Shown: positions 44,760 to 57,047, counted from the first letter of the stretch. The stretch is DNA of 64,000 bases from Notolepis coatsorum (GCA_963971535.1 OZ020586.1:71382048-71446047), one strand, 5' to 3'. Made by a program: numbers and translations. Notes: a model not told the origin generated them from the sequence alone.

Positions 44760-45234
44760 ACACATGTTGTGGGACACAACTTCAGTGCATAATTACTATT
44801 ATTTAAAATATGTTGATGAATAAACAAATTGTTTTTATAATTACAAGAGACATATATCAACAATCTAATACCAAAAAAGTATATTTAAAACATATATTTA
44901 AATGTTATATTGGACATGCAAGTTGGTCATCAAGAAGGTGGGACAAGAGAAAAGTGCCATTTTAGGGGGTGTTCAAGAGCTATTTGGTATTTTAAATAAT
45001 ATTTTGGAACCACTTTTTCCACAACCATATTTACATTTAGTCTCAGGACAAGTACAATTTACATAACAAGTGCATGTTTTAGTATTTTGTGCATGGATTG
45101 TTTGGAATTTCATGGGTGGGACTGAAAATGTCCTCCAATTCTGGAATGTCCCATATAACGTTAGCGTACATTATCTATGGTGTGGTATACGTTAGCGTAC
45201 ATTATCTATGGTGTGGTATATAACGTTAGCATAC

Positions 45235-45354
45235 CTTGAGCCCCAGCAGTGCCCCTGTATCCGCGGGAACAGTCCCGTCCTTCATTCTCTTGTTGAGAAG
45301 GATCCGACCAATCAGACGCTCCCCATCTTTGGACGGTTGCCAGGTTACCGGGTG
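45235..45354 (-). CDS. rims2: rims2 exon: start of PDZ domain
   Basis: This 120-nt exon has a CTACACAG acceptor and a CTCAAG/GTATGC donor. It encodes 40 residues: HPVTWQPSKDGERLIGRILL, then NKRMKDGTVPADTGALLGLK. This is the N-terminal part of the RIM PDZ domain including the LGLK carboxylate-binding loop, and NKR(L/M)KDG(S/T)VP is the RIMS2 version. Both ends are phase 0. The donor is immediately followed by the 34-bp tandem repeat and then, 81 bp away, by the 4.2-kb transposon. Confidence 0.95.
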
Positions 45355-45721
45355 CTGTGTAGGTCAGGGTGATAAATACACAAAGGTCTCTTCACAGTAA
45401 CAACAATAATAACATCCCATAATATGGACAGAACAACATGCCAGAGCATGGGTTAGAGTCTGTTCACTTTCCATTCGATTAATTCAAAGTGTAAATGGGA
45501 AAGGTCAATTGATTTGCTACTTGATAGCACATTTATTTTCAATAATTCCTCAAGAGGAAAACCTCTGCTGCTCAAATATTTTCAATATTAGAATTTTGGA
45601 GAAAGTATTCCATAGATTGTTCCATAGATAGTTTCTTGCTCAACAATATTTAAAGGTGCCAGCAGACAATAAACAGAAGCAGCTAATTCAGGTTTGTAAT
45701 TAGTGAGAGCAAATCTTTTTA

Positions 45722-45925
45722 CTTGGTTGTCTAATGTCCGCATTAGCTGTCTGTCTCCTGGTTGTCTAATGTCCACTTTAGCTGTTTGTCTCCTGGGTGT
45801 CTAATGTCCGCCTTAGCTGTCTGTCTCCTGGTTATCTAATGTCCGCCTTAGCTGTCTGTCTCCTGGTTATCTAATGTCCGCCTTAGCTGTTTGTCTCCTG
45901 GTTGTCTAATGTCCACCTTAGCTTG
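45722..45925. repeat. Minisatellite, about 35-bp unit
   Basis: About six units of TGTCTAATGTCCGCCTTAGC followed by TGTCTGTCTCCTGGT. Confidence 0.92.
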
Positions 45926-46045
45926 CACACATCTCTTTTGTGATGTTGCAGAAAAACCCATCTGTTGATTGAATTGAAGGTGATGGACTAAACCCAGCTC
46001 TACTTCAGAGAGGACAAATGGACATATAGGGGATAAGAGAGGTGT

Positions 46046-46076
<31 letters not shown>

Positions 46077-46134
46077 GAGAGAGAAGGAGGTGGAGACAGA
46101 AGAAAGTGGGACTCTTCTCTTCACATACAGTAGG

Positions 46135-47003
46135 TGCCCATCCCAGAGAGGTAATGTACACCTCACTCATAGTTCATACCAGCCCAGAAAGGTAATGTAC
46201 ACCTCACTCATAGTTCATACCAGCCCAGAAAGGTAATGTACACCTCACTCATAGTTCATACCAGCCCAGAGAGGTAATGTACACCTCACTCATAGTTCAT
46301 ACCAGCCCAGAAAGGTAATGTACACCTCACTCATAGTTCATACCAGCTCAGAAAGGTAATGTACACCTCACTCACAGTTTATACCAGCCCATAAAGGTAA
46401 TGTACACCTCACTCGCAGTTTATACCAGCCCATAAAGGTAATGTACACCTCACTCACAGTTTATACCAGCCCAGAAAGGTAATGTACACCTCACTCACAG
46501 TTTATACCAGCCCAGAAAGGTAATGTACACCTCACTCACAGTTTATACCAGCCCAGAAAGGTAATGTACACCTCACTCACAGTTTATACCAGCCCATAAA
46601 GGTAATGTACACCTCACTCGCAGTTTATACCAGCCCAGAAAGGTAATGTACACCTCACTCGCAGTTTATACCAGCCCATAAAGGTAATGTACACCTCACT
46701 CACAGTTTATACCAGCCCATAAAGGTAATGTACACCTCACTCATAGTTCATACCAGCTCAGAAAGGTAATGTACACCTCACTCACAGTTTATACCAGCCC
46801 AGAAAGGTACTGTACACCTCACTCATAGTTCATACCAGCCCAGAAAGGTAATATACACCTCACTCTCAGTTTATACCAGCCCAGAAAGGTAATGTACACC
46901 TCACTCATAGTTCATACCAGCCCATAAAGGTAATGTACACCTCACTCTCAGTTTACACCAGCCCAGAGAGGTACAGTAATGTACACCTCACTCATAGTTC
47001 ATC
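46135..47003. repeat. Minisatellite, 41-bp unit, about 21 copies
   Basis: AAGGTAATGTACACCTCACT units, each continuing CATAGTTCATACCAGCCCAG, with two main subtypes (CATAGTTCAT and CACAGTTTAT). Confidence 0.95.
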
Positions 47004-48740
47004 AATAATTTCACCCAGTGGTATGTTCTAATGATTGTTTGTTTATTTGTTTGTTTCAGTAGTTTTACACCTTATCAGGTTGGGTCCTGTTTGTGAAGAG
47101 AAGAGCATACGACACAGTACAACTCTTTGATTCAAAGATATTTACGAGACAGAACGCATACGATAACAAACTAAGTCTATGTCTCACATTTGCACAAACT
47201 GCTACTTTATAAATAAAGAGTTTGAAGGACAGGTGCCAGAAAGAGGGGGAAGAGGTGTTGAAAGCATGAAGGAATATAAAACAGTCAGATCCCAAGTCAT
47301 TAGTATATTTTGCCATACTGAAAGTATATTTCTACTTATAATGTATTTGTGGTACTTCTTATGTGCTTTAATGTATTGACTCAAAGCACATTTTTAACTA
47401 GTATGATAGTTATTAATATGATGCAAGTTTAAAAACGAATTATATTTTACAAGTAAACGTATTAAAAGTGTAGTATTTTGATAATAAAAGGTAACAATGG
47501 TTACTTAACTCTACTTATATGATTGCTGGCGTGGTGTCTTGCTTTGCCTATAGACCTGTTCACTGTCCACGTCAGACTCAGTGTGCGAGCGCATCAGGGG
47601 GCAAAAGGAATGTAATCCTGGTCAGAACAACGGGGCAGACTACAATATATTTGCATTTGTTAGCCATGCTAGCGATCTAAACAACCAATCCATGCCAAAG
47701 CTAGATATGTAAAAGGTGAAAGATTCAGCATACAGCCATGCTGATTTGGCTAAATGACATCCAGCCGTTTTAGTTTGAAACAACTTTTAGTCAGGAGAGT
47801 GTCAAGGTTTCTCTATAGAGCTCTGTCATACTTCTTTAGCGCAGCAACTCGCGCAGGTAGGGGGCAACTTAGTCACGTGACACAGTTGGTATTGCTGATT
47901 GGCTTGAACACAGTATGTTTATATACAGCGAACAGGTCTATTGTACGACTCCTTGCGTCAACTGGCGCACACTGAAATAATTTTACTCAATGCACCAATC
48001 ACTGACCAGGTGATCAGCAGGTGTGTGCTCTACAATCTTCCTTCCTAGCCTCTTTCACGCAATCATATAACTAGGGTTATGAATAAATAACCATCATTAT
48101 ATTTCATGCTGCCTTAGTGTCTTGCTTCACCTATTAGACTATAGGGCAAAGTGAGCGCATAGCCCTGATCAATGTACCCCCTGATGCTCTGGAAGACCTC
48201 ATCTGCACCTTAGATTACACTGTTTACTTTCTGCTCATATTCTTATATTCAGAGTTAATTGTATTGTTCACACTGCAAATGGTTATCTTTACTATAATTG
48301 TATTGCCTATATTTATGTCTTCTACTGTTACCCTGCCCATACCTGTACCTCCCCTCCCCCTCCCCCATGCTGCTATGAGGCCCGTATAATTTCAATAAAT
48401 TCAAGTACATCTTAAATACAACCTTTAACACACAAATACAAAATAAGTTATTTAAATTTAACACAACCATAGTATACTTTCTGAATACATAAAAAGTATA
48501 CTAAAGTATATAAAGTATACTTTCAGAAAATATACTAAAGTATATATTTGTTTGTCAGAACAGGCAGAGGAGTGGGGACACAGAGAGAGGCTGGACCAGA
48601 GAGGTGCATGCTGGGAAGTGTTTAGTGGCAGGAGAACCGTACCAGAGTTGGCAGTAAAAAAGGGAAAAAGGAAAAAACACAACTTGCTCAGTGAGTCAGA
48701 ACCAAACTAACCCCAGGTTTATACACCTCTGTGACTTAGA
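47004..48740. other. Intronic sequence, no recognised genes
   Basis: AT-rich sequence with short unsupported frames on both strands. No transposon termini or exon-like segments were found. Confidence 0.5.
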
Positions 48741-48743
48741 GAA

Positions 48744-48755
48744 GAGAGAGAGAGA

Positions 48756-48803
<48 letters not shown>
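48744..48803. repeat. (AG)n microsatellite
   Basis: About 30 AG units. Bases 48804-49140 are unclassified. Confidence 0.95.
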
Positions 48804-48804
<1 letters not shown>

Positions 48805-49144
48805 GATGTGACAAGAAAAAAAGAATGACAACAGAAGAGAGAAGAGGAGAAAACATAGAGGTTGTGAGAGGCAGGTGTCATTTAGTGACAGACAGACATA
48901 GGGACCAGTGACATGGAGTGACTCCGGACATTTGGTCCCGCCCCTGTGAGAAGGTGATAGGCCGGGGTTGCTAGGCCACATGCAGCGGTAGGTTCCCTGG
49001 CTACCGCGTGAACTGTGATTTCATCATTCCTCGTCTCAATTCCTCAGAAACCAGTAGTACCAGAAACACCAAACAGCAAAGCAAGCAGGAGGGAAGAGTG
49101 ACGACACAATAACCTCTTCAGAATTATCATTATCTGAGGTAATC

Positions 49145-50360
49145 CAACAGACAAAGAAAAAGAGAAAAGAGAAGACAAGAAGAGAACAGAGAAAAGGAGA
49201 GAAGAGAATAACAGAAGATGAGAGAATAGCAGAGAAGAGGAGAGAAGAGAAGTGAATAGAGAAGAAGAGAAGAGAAGAGGAGAGCAGAGATTAGGAGAGA
49301 AGAGCAGAGAAGAGGAGATACAAGGAGAGAAGAGCAAAGAAGAAAAGATCAGAGAATAAAAAAGAAGAGAAGAGAAGAGGGGAGAAGAGCAGATAAGAAG
49401 AGAAGAGAAGAGAAGATAAAGGAGAAAAGAGAAGATAAGGGAGATGAGAGAATGAGAGAAGAGAAGAGGAGAGAAGAGAAAAGAAGAGAGGAACAGAGAA
49501 GAGAGGAGAAGAAGAGAAGAAGGGAGATAAGAGGAGAGCAGAAAAGGGGAGGGGAGAGAAGATCAGATAAGAGGGGAGAAGAGAAGAAGAGAAGAGGGAG
49601 GAAGAGAAGAGGGGAAAAGAGCAGAGAAGAAGAGGAGGGCAGAGAATGGGAGAGGAGAGAAGAGAAGATCAGATAAGAGGGGGGAAGAAGAGGCGAGAAG
49701 AGAAGAGGGAGGAAGAAGAGGCGAGAAGAGAAGAGGGAGGAAGAGAAAAGGAGAGAAGAGCAGCGAAGAGGCGATAAGAGAAACTATAAGAAGATGAGAG
49801 CAGAGGAGAGAAGAGAAGGGCAGAGAATAGGAGAAGAGAGAAGAGAAGAGGAGAGGGGGCGAGAAGAAGAGGAGAGGAGAGAAGACAAGAAGAAGAGAAG
49901 AGGGAGAAGAGAAGAGAGGGGAAGAGGAGTGAAGGGAAGAGAAGAGGAGAGAAGAGCAGAGAAGATGAGGGAAGAGGCAATAAGAGAAGGGAAGAAGAAA
50001 ATAGGAGAGAAGAAGAGGAGAGAAGAGAAGGGAAGAGAAGATAAGACCAAAGAAGAGAAGAGCAGAGAAGATGAGATAAGAGAAGAGAAGAGAGGAGAAG
50101 TGGAGAAGTGAATAGAGAAGAGGAGAGAAGAGCAAAGAAGAGAAGGGCAGAGCAGATAAAAGAAGAGAAGAATAGATGAGAAGAGGAGAGAAGAGCAGAG
50201 AAAAGAAGAGGAGAAGAGGGGAGAAGAAGAGGAGAGAGAAGGAAAGAGGGAAGAGAAGAGAGAGGAAGAGAACAGCAGAGAAGAGGATAGAAGAGGATAG
50301 AAGAGAAGAGACGATAAAAGGAGAGAAATGGAGAAGAGATGAGAAGAGAAGGGAGAAGGC
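49145..50360. repeat. 1.2-kb polypurine tract, AGAGAAG-rich
   Basis: Plus strand almost entirely A and G in AGAAGAGAAGAGG-type degenerate repeats. On the rims2 transcript it is a CU-rich tract beginning about 50 nt downstream of the exon donor. Confidence 0.97.
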
Positions 50361-50408
50361 CAGTATCTTCCTCCTCACTACCACCAGTATCCCCTTCCTC
50401 CTCAGTAC

Positions 50409-50623
50409 CTTGTCACTAGCCTGCTCTTCGTTCAGCGTGGTGCTACTGCAGGTATCCACGCCGGAGTCTTTAACCTGCGGCTCCAACCACTCAGCATCCT
50501 CCTCTGAACCGCCCCCGAACCCGCCTACCAGACGCTTTAGCCTCTCTGATAGGGCCACTGAGGCGTCAAGAAAAAACGTTGTCTGCTCATTGGCTGTTTT
50601 CCTTTTTCCCCTTTGACTGTCGC
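50409..50623 (-). CDS. rims2: rims2 exon: linker before the PDZ domain
   Basis: This 215-nt exon has a CCCTATAG acceptor and an AAG/GTACTG donor. It encodes (G)DSQRGKRKTANEQTTFFLD, then ASVALSERLKRLVGGFGGGS and KDSGVDTCSSTTLNEEQASD. The DSQ(R/K)GKRKT start and KDSGVDTCSSTTLNEE end match the RIMS2 alternative linker that joins HPVTWQPS; the middle is more diverged and Gly-rich. It ends in phase 0 before 45235-45354 and needs two bases from an upstream exon that I could not locate. Purine-rich arrays flank it on both sides. Confidence 0.9.
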
Positions 50624-50804
50624 CTATAGGGAGGTCGGTGGGGATGGGGGGGGGGGGCAATAACAACAACAAACACAAAGATGAAGGGAAGTTAGAACTG
50701 AAGATGGGGGGGGGAGGTTAGGAGAACTACTGCACTCCCATTGGTCATACCATAGACATGGGCGTGTTCTCGCCATGCCAAGAAGTATGGTCCCACCAAT
50801 CCAT

Positions 50805-52660
50805 GTCTCCTAGAGAGGAGGAGCCAGAACAGAGGAGAGAAGAGTCAGAACAGAAGAGGAGTCAGAACAGAGAGGAGGAGTCAGAACAGAGGAGAGAAGA
50901 GTCAGAACAGAAGAGGAGTCAGAACAGAGAGGAGGAGTCAGAACAGAGGAGAGAAGCGTCAGAACAGAAGAGGAGTCAGAACAGAGAGGAGGAGTCAGAA
51001 CAGAGGAGAGAAGAGTCAGAACAGAGGAGTCAGAACAGAGGAGTCAGAACAGAGGAGGAGTCAGAACAGAGGAGAGAAGAGTCAGAACAGAGGAGTCAGA
51101 ACAGAGGAGTCAGAACAGAGGAGGAGTCAGAACAGAGGAGAGAAGAGTCAGAACAGAGGAGTCAGAACAGAGGAGTCAGAACAGAAGAGGAGTCAGAACA
51201 GAGGAGAGAAGAGTCAGAACAGAAGAGGAGTCAGAACAGAAGAGGAGTCAGAACAGAGAGGAGCCAGAACAGAGGAGTCAGAACAGAGGAGAGAAGAGTC
51301 AGAACAGAAGAGGAGTCAGAACAGAAGAGGAGTCAGAACAGAGGAGTCAGAACAGAGGAGAGAAGGGTCAGAACAGAAGAGGAGTCAGAATAGAAGAGGA
51401 GTCAGAACAGAAGAGAAGCCAGAACAGAGGAGTCAGAACAGAGGAGTCAGAATAGAGGAGGAGTCAGAACAGAGAGGAGCCAGAACAGAGAGGAGCCAGA
51501 GCAGAGGAGAGAAGAGTCAGAACAGAGAGGAGTCAGAACAGAAGAGGCGTCAGAATAGAGGAGGAGTCAGAACAGAGGAGGAGTCAGAACAGAGGAGTCA
51601 GAACAGAGGAGTCAGAACAGAGGAGAGAAGAGTCAGAACAGAAGAGGCGTCAGAATAGAGGAGGAGTCAGAACAGAAGAGGAGTCAGAACAGAGGAGGAG
51701 TCAGAACAGAGGAGGAGTCAGAACAGAGGAGGAGTCAGAACAGAGGAGAGAAGAGTCAGAACAGAGAGGAGTCAGAACAGAAGAGGCGTCAGAATAGAGG
51801 AGGAGTCAGAACAGAGGAGGAGTCAGAACAGAGGAGGAGTCAGAACAGAGGAGAGAAGAGTCAGAACAGAGGAGGAGTCAGAACAGAGGAGGAGTCAGAA
51901 CAGAGGAGAGAAGAGTCAGAACAGAGGAGGAGTCAGAACAGAGAGGAGTCAGAACAGAGGAGGCGTCAGAACAGAGGAGTCAGAACAGAGGAGTCAGAAT
52001 AGAGGAGGAGTCAGAATAGAGGAGGAGTCAGAACAGAGGAGGAGTCAGAACAGAGGATGAGTCAGAATAGAGGAGGAGTCAGAATAGAGGAGGAGTCAAA
52101 ACAGAGGAGTCAGAACATAGGAGTCAGAACAGAGGAGTCAGAACAGAGGAGGAGTCAGAACAGAGGAGGAGTCAGAACAGAAGAGGAGTCAGAACAGAGA
52201 AGAGAAGAGTCAGAACAGAGGAGTCAGAACAGAGGAGGAGTCAGAACAGAAGAGGAGTCAGAACAGAGAAGAGAAGAGTCAGAACAGAGGAGGAGTCAGA
52301 ACAGAGGAGGAGTCAAAATAGAGGAGTCAGAATAGAGGAGGAGTCAGAACAGAGGAGGAGCCAGAACAGAGAGGAGGAGTCAGAGGAGGAGTCAGAACAG
52401 AGGAGGAGTCAGAATAGAGGAGGAGGAGTCAGAATAAAGGAGGAGCCAAAACAGAGGAGTCAGAATAGAGGAGGAGTCAGAACAGAGGAGGAGTCAGAAT
52501 AGAGGAGGAGTCAGAACAGAGGAGTCAGAACACAGAGGAGGAGTCAGAACAGAGGAGGAGTCAGAATAGAGGAGGAGTCAGAACAGAGGAGGAGTCAGAA
52601 GAGAGAGGAGTCAAAAACGAGAGAAGTCCGAAATTAGGAGTCGAAACAGAGAGGAGTCAG
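50805..52660. repeat. 1.85-kb purine-rich minisatellite
   Basis: Units of 12-18 bp on the theme GAGGAGTCAGAACAGA, often alternating with GAGAAGAGTCAGAACAGA. It is less regular beyond 52370. The Ser/Gln/Arg/Glu frames are artefacts. Confidence 0.96.
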
Positions 52661-52679
52661 AAAAGAGGCAGAGAGACGA

Positions 52680-52830
52680 GGACAGACATACAATACACAC
52701 TATACACACGCACACACACTGTAGGTACCCACAGATACCTACAGTAGATACACACAAACACACCTACACCAACACACACACACACACACAATCAAGACTT
52801 GGAACACAGACACACAGACACACAGAGACA
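52680..52830. repeat. CA-rich low-complexity sequence
   Basis: Scattered ACACAC tracts between two minisatellites. Confidence 0.8.
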
Positions 52831-52920
52831 CATGGAATAACAGCTCCATCAGGTCATCCACACAGTACATTAGAATAAGACATGAAAACACAACTTCAAC
52901 GTGGCATAAAGATACTGTCA

Positions 52921-53577
52921 GCAAACATAATATCAGACAGACCCACCATAATATCAGACAGACCCACCATAATATCAGACACAACCACCATAATATCAGA
53001 CACACCCACCACAATATCAGACACAACCACCATAATATCAGACACACCCACCACAATATCAGACACACCCACCACAATATCAGACACACCCACCATAATA
53101 TCAGATACACCCACACACCCACCATAATATCAGACACACCCACACACCCACCATAATATCAGACACACCCACACACCCACCATAATATCAGACACACCCA
53201 CACACCCACCATAATATCAGACACACCCACACACCCACCATAATATCAGACACACCCACACACCCACCATAATATCAGACACACCCACCACAATATCAGA
53301 CACACCCACCATAATATCAGACACACCCACCACAATATCAGACACACCCACCATAATATCAGACACACCCACCACAATATCAGACACACCCACACACCCA
53401 CCATAATATCAGACACACCCACCACAATATCAGACACACCCACCACAATATCAGACACACCCACCATAATATCAGACACACCCACCATAATATCAGACAC
53501 ACCCACCACAATATCAGACACACCCACCACAATATCAGACACACCCACCATAATATCAGACAGACCCACCACAATGA
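52921..53577. repeat. Minisatellite, 21-bp unit
   Basis: CACCCACCATAATATCAGACA units, some extended by CACCCACA, about 29 copies in all. Confidence 0.96.
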
Positions 53578-53727
53578 GATTTCCCAAACTAACAATTAAC
53601 TGCACTTCTTCACATTACATTCACGTACATTCACATTATAAATCGCTGTTTGATTCCATCTCCTTGTCTGTCACCACTACAAGCCTTGGAACCTGTGTGA
53701 AAGAATAATACCATGTGCCCCTGTTAC

Positions 53728-53826
53728 CAGGCCCGGACTGGCCATCGGGAGCACCGGGAGTTTTCCCGGTGGCCTGGCCTGCACAGATAAAAAAAAAAAA
53801 AAATTATATAAAAAAAATATATATAT

Positions 53827-53866
<40 letters not shown>

Positions 53867-54620
53867 CAGGCCATTGTTTCTAGTTGTGGCGGCGGCGCGG
53901 CGCGATAGTTATATAACCTAGGTGGGTGGGGAACAACCAGGATTTCACTGTCTGCGACAGAGTTGGAGAACTATCTGACTCTCTCTCCCTCACGCGGACA
54001 CACACACACACAATGGAGCCGTGCTGCCGCTTGTGATTGGTGGAGGCGGGACCAGGCGATACAACTGATTGACAGCGGTGGCGGCGAATGGAATGGCAGA
54101 CGGCACTCAGATGCAGAATAACAGCCAGGCAGTGAGCCAGGTAGTGAGGGACTCGGGAGAGATACAGTAGAGCGAAAGTCAATTAACGTTGATGTCAAGA
54201 TGGACAGTGGAAGAAAAAGAAAGGGTGGAGGAGAGAGGGATAAAACAAAGAAAAAGAAAGGCCCTTACAGGAGAGAGTGGTTAACTGTATTATAATAGTA
54301 AATAGAAAAATATGTTGTGTATGCCTTATCTTGCTTTTTTCTTTTTGAAGGTGGAGAGAGTAGCATTGCTAGTGCCACAACAGTTTTATTTGAGGTCCAT
54401 AACAGTACATTGTACTAAGCAATTGTTGGCTCATTAGTTTGTGATTCACATGCACTAAAATTCACCAGAATGCAGGAAATTAAGTCTTTGTAACAAAAAA
54501 GACCCCCAGACCCCCCGCTTAAAAAGTGGCCCCCAGACCCCCCGCTTAAAAAGTGGCCTGATTGGGGCTATATTTCGCGCTATATCTCCCGGTATGAATT
54601 ATTTCCCCAGTCCGGCCCTG
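53728..54620. mobile_element. hAT-type non-autonomous element with 8-bp duplication
   Basis: The left end is CAGGCCCGGACTGG and the inverted right end CAGGGCCGGACTGG. CCTGTTAC stands at 53720-53727 and 54621-54628. The interior has A/T runs and unsupported frames only. It is inserted into a 29-bp minisatellite. Confidence 0.85.
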
Positions 54621-54760
54621 CCTGTTACCGAGGTTACATGTGCCCCGCCCCTGTTACCGAGGTTACATGTGCCCCGCCCCTGTTACTGAGGTTACATGTG
54701 CCCCGCCCATTACTGAGGTTACATGTGCCCCGCCCCTGTTACTGAGGTTACAGCAACCCA
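54621..54760. repeat. Minisatellite, about 29-bp unit
   Basis: About four copies of CCCCTGTTACCGAGGTTACA followed by TGTGCCCCG. A partial unit lies left of the hAT element at 53711-53727. Bases 54761-55021 are unclassified. Confidence 0.9.
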
Positions 54761-55021
54761 TCTGATGTCATGAATGGAGACACATTTCAAGTGAGTCTAG
54801 ATAATAAAAAGAAAACTCTAAAATTTTGACTTTTTTTGTAATAAAAGGTATTGCTCCCCCCCCCCCCCCAAAAAGATAATTATCATTTTTTTTTTATGTC
54901 ACAGGTCCAAAATTAATATTGTTGTTTACACGTTGCGTGAATGTATCCCCTCCCTACTTCCCATTTCCCCACATGGAATGCACCTGATTGGATAAATTAC
55001 ATGCTGGTGGCTGAATGTTAA

Positions 55022-55315
55022 AGTATGTATGTATGTATGTATGTATGTATGTATGTATGTATGTATGTATGTATGTATGTATGTATGTATGTATGTGTAT
55101 GTATGTATGTATGTATGTATGTATGTATGTATGTATGTATGTATGTATGTATGTATGTATGTATGTATGTATGTATGTATGTATGTATGTACCGGTATGT
55201 ATGTATGTATGTATGTATGTATGTATGTATGTATGTATGTATGTATGTATGTATGTATGTATGTATGTATGTATGTATGTATGTATGTATGTATGTATGT
55301 ATGTATGTATGTATG
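55022..55315. repeat. (ATGT)n microsatellite, left block
   Basis: Long tetranucleotide array with one TGTGTATG slip and one ACCGGT interruption. It continues at 56455-56476 and 57048-57062. Confidence 0.97.
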
Positions 55316-56454
55316 CATAGACGCCTACGTAATAGAGCAGACGATGCACGTGCTCTAGGACTATTGAACTTGGGGGAGCAAGTTTATGATCTTGCTCCAC
55401 CACTTTTTGATCATATGAAAAATATGATATACCCCCCCCCCCCCAATATATAAATCTAACCATAACTACGTAATTGCAATCAAATTAATAATACGCAATG
55501 ACACTTAATAACAAGTTTTTAAGTTTCCAAAGATTGCGAACCCCCCCCCCCCTGCCCCATTATGGTTTGATCCAGTACCTCCCATCTCCAGCGCGTAGAC
55601 CTTCAGCACACAGCGCTGCAGTCTGGCTGCACGGCTGCAGCGGGTAGGCTGAGTGTAAATCAAAGCCCACAGAGTGTGTCATAATATTGGTGGCAGGCAG
55701 GCTTTTCCAGTAAGTTGTTCAAATAAAAGGATTATGTTAGACATAAGTTACTATTGAGTGGTAGTAGAACTTCTACGGTTCTACCACGCAATACAATAAA
55801 AGTGTTTCACGGTCCCGAATTGCGATCTGGTCATACGGTTTCCTCGAATAAATAATAATAACGTTTCCCTCTCTGGTTGGCGTTAGCTTTAGTGCTAGCC
55901 GCTAGCTAACGTTATCTAGATATGTGGTGTGAGGCACTGTGAGCTGGATGACGTTGACTTCATTTGCAAACGTTAACGCTATCTATATGGCAGACGAGCA
56001 GGGCCGTATTAACGAGATCGATGTCATGATTGTGCACTGCAGACTCAGGGAGGAGGCAGAGAAGGAGAGAAAGAGACACAAGATTTACAGGTAATGGAAA
56101 TATATCTTTTTTCTCTTTCTTATTAAAAACTTGGCCTATTTGAAAGGAGATTGATTTAATAAAAATGAATGAGCGAAAAATCAATATACAGTGTATATAC
56201 AGTATATATATATATTAATATATTATTATTATTATAGTAATTGGCTATCATACTGCAATATAAACTGAGTTTTATAGTGAAAAGAGCAGCTTTATTGGTC
56301 AAGATTGAAGGCTCTATATTGCAGGAAATTGCACGTACAGGTTCATTAAATAAAAAAAAAAATCGGCCACGGAGGGGGTCGTAAATTATAAATACAAAAA
56401 AAAAAAAAAAAAAAAATTGCACCCCCACTTTCAACTATAACTAGGCGGCCATGT
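55316..56454. mobile_element. Second copy of the CATAGGCGCC-type element, in (ATGT)n
   Basis: The outer sequences match 26104-27474: AGGACTATTGAACTTGGGGG at the left, and CCCCCACTTTCAACTATAAC with TAGGCGGCCATG at the right. ATGT repeats flank it on both sides. The interior between about 55570 and 56240 differs from the first copy. No transposase was identified. Confidence 0.6.
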
Positions 56455-56476
56455 ATGTATGTATGTATGTATGTAT

Positions 56477-57047
56477 TGTGGCAGATATCAACCCCCCTCT
56501 CATGGATATGTGAAGGACGGGAGATATTACTGCCACGGAAGGAGTGGAAACAATTAGGTAGCTGATTAGTACTGATAGAACACACCTGTGCATCATTAGT
56601 TCACCCACACACCCCAGACACACACTACAAATACACTTGGATAGAGATAGTTGAGTGGAGTGGAGGTGAGGTTGGAGTTACTGTATTGAGAGAGAGATTG
56701 TTGTGTACGGAGTTTTGCGAGAGGAGAGGTACTGTAGTGAGAGGAGAGGTGAAGGTGAGAAGGTGTTCATTGTGTACTGGACCCTAAACTGGCTGAGAAA
56801 CCCCCTTGTGTACTGACCCTGGACCAGACGACTACTCTGAGTATCGAACAATCCCTTTTTTGTACGAGAGCCTGTTTTTGTGTTTTGACCATCGGACTGT
56901 ATTACGACCATTCTATTTGCCCATTGTACTATTATTCTGCCTGTAAATAAAATAATATTCGTATTGATTGATATTGCACTTGTGTGGACATTTGAATTTG
57001 TTTGTTTTTGAACCGTGACGAGTCTGAACACAACCAGGCTCGTCACA
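56477..57047 (+). mobile_element. Probable solo LTR inside (ATGT)n
   Basis: 571 bp starting TGTGGCAGATAT and ending GGCTCGTCACA, with TG...CA ends and short inverted TGTG/CACA termini. AATAAAATAAT near 56948 may be a poly(A) signal. GTAT flanks both sides but cannot be distinguished from the microsatellite. No internal domains or second LTR are present. Confidence 0.65.

Larger units (their letters stand above)
40925..45153 (-). mobile_element. 4.2-kb DNA transposon of unassigned superfamily
   Basis: The ends are 24-bp inverted repeats with one mismatch (TGGGTCATTCCAGAATTGG at 40925; TGGGACATTCCAGAATTGG inverted at 45153). TATA flanks both sides (40921-40924 and 45154-45157), suggesting a 4-bp duplication or a TA-type one inside it. 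It holds a minus-strand multi-exon transposase-like pseudogene and eight copies of a 13-bp motif near the ends. The four-base target would fit several superfamilies, Sola among them, but I cannot assign one from the sequence. It lies in rims2 intron 2 in host-sense orientation. Confidence 0.85.
40850..45234. repeat. 34-bp tandem repeat split by a DNA transposon
   Basis: TATAACGTTAGCACACATTA units, with TCTATGGTGTGG following, stand left (40852-40924) and right (45154-45234) of the transposon. The right array runs into the rims2 splice donor. Confidence 0.85.

Noticed and set aside
49563-50408. 371-codon minus-strand frame with Ser/Leu/Phe repeats joined to rims2 sequence
   Set aside because: The C-terminal repeat part is read-through of the polypurine tract past the splice donor at 50407-50408; only 50409-50623 is exon.
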